Origin: an uncultured bacterium
GTDB taxonomy: Bacteria; Verrucomicrobiota; Verrucomicrobiia; Verrucomicrobiales; V1-33
NCBI GenBank assembly: GCA_903936775.1
Contig: CAIZWU010000198.1
Location: forward strand, 1-64,000
Direction: 5' to 3'
DNA: 64,000 nt
Notes under the pieces: model-generated
Told to the model about the DNA's origin: nothing
Databases searched by the model: none
The model's input: the letters and a program-made list of their open reading frames with translations, nothing else
Translations under genes and position numbers: made by a program
In this document: piece after piece, positions 1 through 7,833 of the stretch
Layout: the number at the start of each line of letters is the position of its first letter
Numbering within the stretch: the first letter of the stretch is position 1

Positions 1-3
1 GGC

Positions 4-480
4 TTGCTGGACCCGGCGGAATACCGGTCCCGCGACATCGGATTCATTTTCCAGGCCTTCCACTTGCTCCCCACTTTTACCGTGGAGGAAAATGTGCAGA
101 TTCCAATGTTTGAAGGAAATCTGTCGCGGAGCCAACGGAAGGAACGGGCCGTTGAACTGTTGAATTCGGTAGGGCTCGGACACCGGTTGGGGCATTTTCC
201 CTCCCAGCTTTCCGGGGGGGAGAGGCAGCGTGTCGCCATTGCCCGCAGTCTGGCCAACCGGCCCTCTGTGCTCCTTGCCGACGAGCCGACCGGGAATCTG
301 GATAGCGAAAACGCGGCCTCCGTGCTGGAACTGCTGCTCCAACTGCACCAGAAACTGGGCATGACCCTCGTTCTCGTCACTCACGACTCCACCATTGCCG
401 AACAGGCGTCCCGTACCATCCGGATGAAGGATGGACGCATCGTCCTGCCTGCCACCCCTGATCCTGCCGCTGTCATATGA
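4..480 (+). CDS. ABC transporter ATP-binding protein (LolD/MacB type), 5' end outside window
   Basis: Translation has signature LSGGERQRVAIARSLANRPSVLLADEPTGNLD and H-loop VTHD; the Walker A region would lie upstream of the window. Overlaps the next gene by ATGA. Confidence 0.93.
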   Translation: MLDPAEYRSRDIGFIFQAFHLLPTFTVEENVQIPMFEGNLSRSQRKERAVELLNSVGLGHRLGHFPSQLSGGERQRVAIARSLANRPSVLLADEPTGNLDSENAASVLELLLQLHQKLGMTLVLVTHDSTIAEQASRTIRMKDGRIVLPATPDPAAVI

Positions 481-1592
481 CCTTTTTCACTGTCATCGTG
501 CGCGGCCTGATCCGTCGCCCCGTCCGCACCGGCTTGACTCTGGTGGGTATTTCCATCGGCATCGCCGCCGTCGTGGCCTTGGTCGGCATGGCCTGGGGGT
601 ATGAAAAAAGCATCGGCAAACAGCTGGATGTTATTGGTATCGACGTGGTGGTCAGCAACATGAGCGGCGGGCTGATGCCCAAGGTTTTTGATGACTCTCT
701 CCAAGCCAATATCAAGCCGCTGCCGCAGGTCGCAGATACCACTTCCGTGCTGATGCAGATGTTGAGTATCGAGGATGCGCCGATGATGATGGTGTCCGGC
801 CGGGAATGGGGCGGCTTTACTTGGGACAAACTCAAAGTTCTGGAAGGCCGGATGCCGAAGGACGGCACCGAAGAGGTCGTGGTCCTGGGCCGTCTGGCGG
901 CCGAAGTGCTGAAAAAGAAAGTCGGGGATACGGTGCAGATCGAAGCCACGGAACTGCCGGTGGTGGGAATCGTCGATGGCCAGGCGGTGGTGGAAAATGG
1001 GGCTATCCTCTTGTCCTTGCCCGTGCTCCAGGCCGTCACCGGTAATGAGGGCAAAGTGAATTTCATCGATATCCGGATCACACCCGGGACCACCAAGGAT
1101 CAGGTGGCCGCGCTCTGCGCGCAGATTAAGGGGATTTTTCCAGAAGGCCGCGCCATGGTCGCCAGCGAAGTGGTAGGCACCAGCCAGGGTTTCCGGGTGG
1201 CGCGGGCCATGAGTTGGAGCACCTCCCTGCTGGCCATTGTGGTGGGCGTGCTGGGGGTCATGAATACCATGCTCATGACCGTCTTCGAACGTACCCACGA
1301 GATCGGTATTCTTCTCGCCGTCGGCTGGAAACGCCGCCGCATCGTGGCCATGGTGCTTTGGGAGTCGGCTCTGCTGGGCCTGCTCGGTGGCCTGCTCGGT
1401 GTTTCATTGGGGGCTCTCGGCTTGAAACTCCTCGAAACTACTCCTGCTGTGCATGGATTGTTGGAGCCCGATCTCAGCCCCAAACTTCTCCTGACATCCA
1501 TCGCCATCGCCGTCCTTGTGGGTGTGGTTAGCGGCCTGTATCCGGGGTGGCGCAGTTCACGGCTCTCCCCCAGCCTGGCCCTCCACGGTTAG
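477..1592 (+). CDS. ABC transporter permease (MacB/FtsX family)
   Basis: N-terminal TM, periplasmic domain, C-terminal TM cluster with TVFERTHEIGILLAVGWKRRRI motif; ATGA overlap with the ATPase gene. Confidence 0.92.
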   Translation: MTFFTVIVRGLIRRPVRTGLTLVGISIGIAAVVALVGMAWGYEKSIGKQLDVIGIDVVVSNMSGGLMPKVFDDSLQANIKPLPQVADTTSVLMQMLSIEDAPMMMVSGREWGGFTWDKLKVLEGRMPKDGTEEVVVLGRLAAEVLKKKVGDTVQIEATELPVVGIVDGQAVVENGAILLSLPVLQAVTGNEGKVNFIDIRITPGTTKDQVAALCAQIKGIFPEGRAMVASEVVGTSQGFRVARAMSWSTSLLAIVVGVLGVMNTMLMTVFERTHEIGILLAVGWKRRRIVAMVLWESALLGLLGGLLGVSLGALGLKLLETTPAVHGLLEPDLSPKLLLTSIAIAVLVGVVSGLYPGWRSSRLSPSLALHG

Positions 1593-1617
1593 CCGGAATC
1601 CTGAAATCACCATCCCC

Positions 1618-2433
1618 ATGAAAACCATCCTTCATCCGAATCCCCTGACCGTCTGTCAAAGTGCCTTGCTGGCCTTGGCGTTGTTGATTCTGCCTGGTCA
1701 GGCGCAGGAGGCTGTTCCCACCGCGCCGGAACTGGCCCGGCGGCTCAGCACCGCCCTCCAGGACGGATCTTCCGCGGTACGTCTGAAGCTGGAAATGAAG
1801 GCCGCCGCCGGGGCTCCGAAATCCGTGCTTCAATTGCAGATCAAGTCTCGGCGTACCCCGGCCTCCACCGAAGTGTTGTATCAGGTGCTCTGGCCCAAGG
1901 AACGCAAAGGGGAATCCTTCCTCCTGCGGAAGTCAGGCCATCAGGCTGCCAGTGGCACGGTCTTTGTGCCCCCTGCCAACACGCAGAGCCTGTCCGCTTC
2001 GCAAATGCAGGAGGGAATCTTCGGCAGTGATCTGGCTTATGAGGACCTCGTGGACAACTTTTACGGGTGGGAAAGTCAGACTCTGGCGGGAACCGAAACC
2101 GTGGACCGGGTGCTTTGCCAGATTCTGGAATCCAAACCAGGAAAAGGAGAACGCTCCAGTTACGCCAGAGTGCGCAGTTGGATTGATCCGAAAAAAATGG
2201 TGCCGCTGCGGATTGAAAAATACGCGGCTTCCGGTCAGGTGGCCAGGAGGATCGATACCACCCGGGTCTCCAAGGACGATGCCGGCCGCTCCGTCCCATC
2301 GACCTTCAGTGTGGTCCGGGGGGGGCAGGCTTCCGTGACCGAGTTGGAAGGGTCCAACAGCCGTCATGACGTTTCCTTTACCGACGCCGACTTCTCGCCG
2401 GAGGCGCTCAAGACCATCACCCCCGCGAAATGA
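1618..2433 (+). CDS. Outer-membrane lipoprotein-sorting (LolA-like) protein
   Basis: Signal peptide MKTILHPNPL...LILPGQAQ; FGSDLAYEDLVD...WIDPKKMVPLRIEKY is typical of LolA-like proteins that accompany MacB-type transporters. Confidence 0.8.
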   Translation: MKTILHPNPLTVCQSALLALALLILPGQAQEAVPTAPELARRLSTALQDGSSAVRLKLEMKAAAGAPKSVLQLQIKSRRTPASTEVLYQVLWPKERKGESFLLRKSGHQAASGTVFVPPANTQSLSASQMQEGIFGSDLAYEDLVDNFYGWESQTLAGTETVDRVLCQILESKPGKGERSSYARVRSWIDPKKMVPLRIEKYAASGQVARRIDTTRVSKDDAGRSVPSTFSVVRGGQASVTELEGSNSRHDVSFTDADFSPEALKTITPAK

Positions 2434-2489
2434 TCCCCCCGGTCCTATGGATTGTTAAATGCTGGAGGGCTTGGCGGGGAAAGGAACCC

Positions 2490-3092
2490 TCAGCCTTTAT
2501 TTCTGCCGCTGCTGTTGCTGGAATCGGATTTATTTGAACTGGATTTTTCGGAGTTGGATTTATTCGAACTCGACTTGTTGGAACTGGACGAACTCTTGGA
2601 AGGGCTGCCGGAATACCCACGACGGTCACCTTCCCGGGTTTCGTAAACGTTTTTGCTGAGGCTGATGCCACGTTTCTGATACCACTCCTTGCTGTGGTAT
2701 CCCTCCGGCACATCTCCTCTCGTGCCATCCCGGACTTTCACGAGACGGATGTCGTCGTCGCTGGAACTCTTGTGGCTGGAGTTGCTGCTCTTGTTCCTGT
2801 CGTTGTCGGAAGAGTGGCGCTCATGATCCTCATGATCGTGATTCCGGTTATCATAATAACGCCCGCCATAGTAGGATGATCCATAATAAGGTCGGGAGTA
2901 GCCTCCTCCGTAATACCCGGTGCCGCTGCCGTAATAGGTGGGGCTGCTCTGATAAGAACTGTAGCCCGGGCCATCGTCATACCCGCCGTAGTTCGGTCCG
3001 TATTCTCCCGGAACGCCTTCACAGGAGGGCAGGGCTGCCAGCCCGCTGGTAGCGAGAATAACACGAAGGAGAGCGTAAGGGGAGATATTCAT
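2490..3092 (-). CDS. Putative lipoprotein with Gly/Tyr-rich middle and Ser/Asn/Lys low-complexity tail
   Basis: Start MNISPYALLRVILATSGLAALPSCEG has a lipobox-like LPSC; tail is SSSSNKSSSNKSNSEKSSSNKSDSSNSSGRNKG. Confidence 0.65.
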   Translation of the reverse strand: MNISPYALLRVILATSGLAALPSCEGVPGEYGPNYGGYDDGPGYSSYQSSPTYYGSGTGYYGGGYSRPYYGSSYYGGRYYDNRNHDHEDHERHSSDNDRNKSSNSSHKSSSDDDIRLVKVRDGTRGDVPEGYHSKEWYQKRGISLSKNVYETREGDRRGYSGSPSKSSSSSNKSSSNKSNSEKSSSNKSDSSNSSGRNKG

Positions 3093-3160
3093 GGAGGCGT
3101 GGACGGGTAAAAGCTGGGGAATATTCAACGGTCTGTGGATGAAAGCGTCGTCCGGCGGGA

Positions 3161-3784
3161 TCACAGGGTGCCAAAATACCGGTCGCCGGCATCGCCCAGA
3201 CCAGGAGTGATGAAGGCGTTGGTGGTCAGGCCATCGTCGATCGATGCCGTAAAAACAGGAATGTCAGGGTGGGCGGCTTGGAATACCGCAATCCCTTCCG
3301 GGGTGGCGAGGATGCTGACAAACGCGATGCGGGTGGCTCCGGCTTCCTTGAGTTTGGTGGCCGCGGCGGCGCCACTGTGGCCGGTGGCCAGCATGGGATC
3401 CACCAGCAGCACGTCGGCATCGGCGATGCCCGGGGGCAATTTCAGAAAGTAGCTCTCCGGGCGCTTGGTCTTCTCATTCCTTGCCATCCCGATGTGGCCA
3501 ATCAGGGCCTCCGGGAGCAGGGAGAGAATTCCCTGCAGCATGCCCAGACCGGCGCGCAGGATAGGCACCACCACCACCGGCCTTGCCAGCACCTGCGAGG
3601 TCGCCAAGGCAACCGGAGTGGGGACCATTTCGGTGCGGACTTCGAGGGAACGGGTCGCTTCAAAAGCCATCAGCATGCCCAACTCATGAACCGCCCGGCG
3701 GAAGCTTTCCGGGGGGGTGTCCCGATGCCGCAGCCTGGCAAGACGGTCCTGCACCACGGGGTGATCGACAACGGTGACTTCCAT
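3161..3784 (-). CDS. upp: Uracil phosphoribosyltransferase
   Basis: VVVVPILRAGLGMLQG, DVLLVDPMLATGHSGAAA (PRPP loop) and C-terminal ITPGLGDAGDRYFGT are diagnostic. Confidence 0.95.
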   Translation of the reverse strand: MEVTVVDHPVVQDRLARLRHRDTPPESFRRAVHELGMLMAFEATRSLEVRTEMVPTPVALATSQVLARPVVVVPILRAGLGMLQGILSLLPEALIGHIGMARNEKTKRPESYFLKLPPGIADADVLLVDPMLATGHSGAAAATKLKEAGATRIAFVSILATPEGIAVFQAAHPDIPVFTASIDDGLTTNAFITPGLGDAGDRYFGTL

Positions 3785-3898
3785 AGGCGGCAGCCTAGGC
3801 AGACTCCACTCCACTGCCAGTGAATTTCTTTTGAAACGTGGCGGGCCTGCCAAAGCTTCGCCGTTGAGCGCCTGCTTCATCACTCATAGGAAAATCGA

Positions 3899-4699
3899 AT
3901 GCCTGTCCTCTCTGTTTCCCAACTCACCGTCACCCGTCGCGACACCCGGATTTTGCGTGGGGTGGACTGGACGGTGAATGAGGGCGAGATGTGGACCATC
4001 CTGGGTGCCAATGGTTCCGGCAAGACATCCCTGCTGAGCTGTCTTACGGGATTCCTCACTCCGGCCGGTGGCACCGTCACCGTATTGGGCGAGACCTACG
4101 GCTCGAGCGATTGGACCCAGTTGAAGAAGCGTATCGGTCTGGTCAGCAGCAGCGTGCGCCAGATGGTGGAGGACACCGAACGTCCCCGCGAAATCATCGG
4201 CGGGGGACGTTATGGACAAATCAATTTCTGGGGCCGCCTCACGGCGGATGACCAGCGGCAGATTGCCATCATCGCCCGCCAGGTCCGTTGCACGCCGCTG
4301 TTGGAGCGGGATTGGGCGGTGCTTTCCCAGGGCGAACGCCAACGCGTCCTCACCGGCCGCGCCCTTATGGCCAAACCGGAACTGCTGATCCTCGATGAGC
4401 CCTGCGCCGGTCTCGACCCCGTGGCCCGCGATCGCTTTGTCCACTTCATGCAACGCCTCGCCACGCAAAAGCGGGGCCCCGCCGTGGTGCTGGTGACCCA
4501 CCACCTGGAGGAAATCCCCCCGGCCTGTACCCACGTGCTGGCCCTGCATCGCGGCGCCGTGGCCGCAGCGGGGCCGATCCGGGAGGTCATCACCAATCCG
4601 ATCATCAGCAAAATCTTCGGAGCACCCGTCAGGGTTTGTTGTCGCGGCGGAAAGTGGGAATTGACGCTGTCGAAATCGACGGGAAAGGCTGCCTTTTAA
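3899..4699 (+). CDS. ABC transporter ATP-binding protein
   Basis: Walker A GANGSGKTS, signature LSQGERQRVLTGRALMAKPELLILDEPCAGLD, VTHH. Confidence 0.9.
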   Translation: MPVLSVSQLTVTRRDTRILRGVDWTVNEGEMWTILGANGSGKTSLLSCLTGFLTPAGGTVTVLGETYGSSDWTQLKKRIGLVSSSVRQMVEDTERPREIIGGGRYGQINFWGRLTADDQRQIAIIARQVRCTPLLERDWAVLSQGERQRVLTGRALMAKPELLILDEPCAGLDPVARDRFVHFMQRLATQKRGPAVVLVTHHLEEIPPACTHVLALHRGAVAAAGPIREVITNPIISKIFGAPVRVCCRGGKWELTLSKSTGKAAF

Positions 4700-4704
4700 C
4701 AGTA

Positions 4705-4728
4705 GTCCGGGGGCTCGATGGACCGGAC
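4705..4728. terminator. Possible bidirectional terminator between convergent genes
   Basis: GTCCGG-12 nt-CCGGAC inverted repeat in the 40 bp gap between convergent CDSs; no U-tract. Confidence 0.3.
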
Positions 4729-4739
4729 CACCCTACAGC

Positions 4740-6914
4740 TCACCTCAAGCCGCCTTCCAACCGGTGCCGCAGGCCGCCCCAGCGCTTGGCCGCGCCGACT
4801 GTTCTGACAGCCATGCCCAGCGCCTTCGGATCGCCCACCAGGATGACCAGACGCCGGCCGCGGGTGACGCCCGTGTAGAGCAGGTTCCTTTGCAGCATCA
4901 CAAAATGCTGGGTGCTGACCGGGATGATGACGGCGGGGAATTCGCTGCCCTGACTCTTGTGGATGGTGATGGCGTAGGCGGGGCGCAGTTCGTCCACGTC
5001 ACCACTTTCGTAAACGGCCTGGCGGCCATCTTCGAATTCCACCAGCACTTCCAGGGGATCGGCCTGGATGCCGGTGATGCGGCCGATATCGCCGTTGAAG
5101 ACGTCCTTGTCGTAATTGTTGCGCGTCTGGATGACTTTGTCGCCCTGACGGAAAGTCAGGCCGTAACGTTCGCATTCAGGCTTGGTCCAGTCGCCCGGAG
5201 GATTGAGCGCTTCCTGCAACAATTGGTTGATGTTGCCCGTGCCCAGCAGGCCACGGTTCATCGGGCAGAGCACCTGGATGTCCTGAATGGGATCCATCCG
5301 GAAGGCTTGGGGAATGCGCTCCCTGGCCAGATGCACGATCGTTTCCGCGATGGCCTCCGGGGTGTCGCGTTCGATGAAATGGAAGTCACAGCCTGGAGGA
5401 GCCGGTTTGGCCACCCACGGAATTTTCCCTTCATTGATGGAGTGGGCGGCTTTGATGATGGCGCTTTCCGCCGCCTGACGGAAGACTTCGGTGAGACGGG
5501 CCACCGGCAGGGTGCCGCTATCAATCAGATCCTTCAACACGGTGCCTGGTCCCACGCTGGGAAGCTGGTCGACATCGCCCACCAGCAGTAGGTGCCCGGT
5601 TTCCGGGACGGCTCGCAGAAAGGACGCCATGAGGGCCACGTCCACCATGCTGGTTTCATCCAACACAAAAAGATCGCCTGTCAGGGGGGTGGAGGCATTC
5701 TTTTTGAATCCCTCGCCACCGGGAGCGAATTCCAGCAGGCGGTGGATGGTCTTCGCCTCCAATCCGGTGCTGTCCGACATGCGCCGGGCGGCCCGGCCGG
5801 TGGGGGCCGCGAGCACCGGCTGCACCCCCTTCGCCGACAGGATGCGCAGGATGCTTTGCAGAATGGTGGTCTTTCCTACACCGGGGCCGCCCGTGATGAT
5901 GAGGACGCGCCGGGTCAGGGCCTGACGCACTGCTTCGGCTTGGCCCGGGGCGAGTTCCTTGCCGGTGTTCCGCTGCACCCAGGTGAGGGCTTTTTCCGCA
6001 TCCATGGCCGGATAGGCTGCGGGCAGGGCGGCCAGTTTCTGCAGTCGGCGGGCGATTTCCTCCTCCGCCCGCGCAAGGTGCGGCGGAAAGATCAGCACCT
6101 TGTCCTCAATGGTTTCCTGACGCAGTTCCGTGCTGGCCACCGACGCTGCCAGCACCGTGGTGATCAACTCCACCGGAACGCCCAGCAACTCGGTGGCTTT
6201 GGTCAGGAGAATATCATGGGGCAGGGCGGTATGGCCTTCGCTGCCGGCAGCAAGGAGCAGGTGGAACAATCCCGCCCGCAGCCGGGCCTCGCTGTCCGGC
6301 GCGATGCCGGTGCGCTGGGCAATTCCATCGGCGGTCTTGAAGCCGATGCCGTGAATGTCCCGGGCCAGTTGATAGGGGTTCTGTGCCACCGTTTCCATGG
6401 AGTTCGCCCCATACTGCTGGAAAATCTTGACTGCCTTGCCGGTGCTGATGCCGTGACGGTGCAGGAAGACCATGATTTCCCTCACGGATTTCTGCTTCTC
6501 CCAGCTCGATTTGATTTCGATCCGCCGCTTCTTGCCCACCCCGGGCACTTCCTGGAGGCGGGCGCTGTTCTGCTCGATCACCTCGAAGACTTCTTCCCCG
6601 AATTTCTCCACCAGTTTTTTGGCATAGACCGGGCCAATGCCCTCGATCAACCCGCTGGCGAGATACTTTTCGATGCCTTCGCGGGAGTTGGGGGCGGTGG
6701 TCTCGATCTGCTCCGCTTTGAATTGCCGGCCATACTCCGCCACATTGACCCATTCCCCCTCGGCCTTGATGACTTCGCCTTCGTGGATCAGCGGAACCTT
6801 GCCGGTTACCGTCACCGGTTCGTGCCGGCCCTTCACCTTCACCTTGAGCACGGAGTAGCCGGTGTCCTCCGTGTGGAAGGTCACCCGTTCCACCGTGCCG
6901 CTAAGTTGATCCAT
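4740..6914 (-). CDS. recD2: ATP-dependent RecD2-like DNA helicase
   Basis: OB-like N-terminus, HhH region, GGPGVGKTTILQSILR, APTGRAARRMSD, LLVGDVDQLPSVGPGTVL, AYAITIHKSQGSEFPAVI, LLYTGVTRGRRLVILVGD. Confidence 0.95.
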   Translation of the reverse strand: MDQLSGTVERVTFHTEDTGYSVLKVKVKGRHEPVTVTGKVPLIHEGEVIKAEGEWVNVAEYGRQFKAEQIETTAPNSREGIEKYLASGLIEGIGPVYAKKLVEKFGEEVFEVIEQNSARLQEVPGVGKKRRIEIKSSWEKQKSVREIMVFLHRHGISTGKAVKIFQQYGANSMETVAQNPYQLARDIHGIGFKTADGIAQRTGIAPDSEARLRAGLFHLLLAAGSEGHTALPHDILLTKATELLGVPVELITTVLAASVASTELRQETIEDKVLIFPPHLARAEEEIARRLQKLAALPAAYPAMDAEKALTWVQRNTGKELAPGQAEAVRQALTRRVLIITGGPGVGKTTILQSILRILSAKGVQPVLAAPTGRAARRMSDSTGLEAKTIHRLLEFAPGGEGFKKNASTPLTGDLFVLDETSMVDVALMASFLRAVPETGHLLLVGDVDQLPSVGPGTVLKDLIDSGTLPVARLTEVFRQAAESAIIKAAHSINEGKIPWVAKPAPPGCDFHFIERDTPEAIAETIVHLARERIPQAFRMDPIQDIQVLCPMNRGLLGTGNINQLLQEALNPPGDWTKPECERYGLTFRQGDKVIQTRNNYDKDVFNGDIGRITGIQADPLEVLVEFEDGRQAVYESGDVDELRPAYAITIHKSQGSEFPAVIIPVSTQHFVMLQRNLLYTGVTRGRRLVILVGDPKALGMAVRTVGAAKRWGGLRHRLEGGLR

Positions 6915-7009
6915 CCCGTAAGTTATAAAGAAACTGTGGGGCTGTCACGCGGTTCGTGCAGAAGAAAATCCTGCCTCGCAATCGCGCCCGTGGCGCCTAG
7001 AATCAACGA

Positions 7010-7816
7010 ATGTCCGGAGACGCATCCCCTCAAAATCAACCGCCGCAGGTGCTGGCGGGAGGGCCGGTGTTGATTTTTGACTGGCGTCCGGTGCGGTGGC
7101 GGAAGACCCGCCTGATGGTGGCTCTGGCGGTGGCCGCAGCGGGACATTTGCTGGTTTTTTACCTGTTTCAGGTGGTCACGGAATCCAGTTCGCGGCAGGC
7201 TCCTCCAGTGCGTGAGGTGACAATTTTATCCGGAATGGAGGATTCCTCCCGCCGCCTGCTGGAAGCGGTGGAGGATCGGCTTCCGGCCTTGAGTGCGCCT
7301 GCTCCGCTGGAGGATTCCGGCGCCGGGGCCCTCGCGCTGCTGGTAAAAGGTTACGTCCCGACTTGGCAGGATCACCGCCCCACCCTCAAACCGCTGCCGG
7401 GACAGCACGGGACCGGGGCGCTCCCCTCCCTGATGGCCGGGGCCACGGGAATGCTGCCGCCCTTGCCGGTGTCCCCTGATGGCCCTCCGGTAAAAACTCC
7501 CCGGGCCACCGGACCGGTGCTGCGTCCGGAGCCGGTGCTCGCTATTCAATCCGGCCTGATGGACCGGGCCTTGTTATCCACTCCGGTCTGGCCGGCGGTG
7601 GTGACCTCCAAGGATTGGCCGGAAGAGGGTCCTGCCTCCTTCATGCTGAGTGTCGAGCCGTCCGGGATGGTCTCGTCCTGTTTGTCTCTGGGAACGTCTA
7701 CCGGACTCGATGAGGAAGAAGTGGAGGAATTGCGCCGCGTCCTGCTGAAATTGCGTTTCGCCCCGGCGGCCACCTCCGATCAGGCAGTATGGGGCTGGGT
7801 CGATGTGCTGTGGTGA
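7010..7816 (+). CDS. Membrane-anchored TonB-like/hypothetical protein
   Basis: Single N-terminal TM (LMVALAVAAAGHLLVFYLF), Pro-rich spacer, C-terminal domain resembling energy-transducer tails. Confidence 0.5.
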   Translation: MSGDASPQNQPPQVLAGGPVLIFDWRPVRWRKTRLMVALAVAAAGHLLVFYLFQVVTESSSRQAPPVREVTILSGMEDSSRRLLEAVEDRLPALSAPAPLEDSGAGALALLVKGYVPTWQDHRPTLKPLPGQHGTGALPSLMAGATGMLPPLPVSPDGPPVKTPRATGPVLRPEPVLAIQSGLMDRALLSTPVWPAVVTSKDWPEEGPASFMLSVEPSGMVSSCLSLGTSTGLDEEEVEELRRVLLKLRFAPAATSDQAVWGWVDVLW

Positions 7817-7833
7817 AGGCCACCTGAGTCGCG

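Noticed and set aside
2452-2646. Leu/Asp-rich plus-strand ORF (LDELDLFELD...)
   Set aside because: Complement of the Ser/Asn/Lys simple-sequence tail of the minus-strand lipoprotein.
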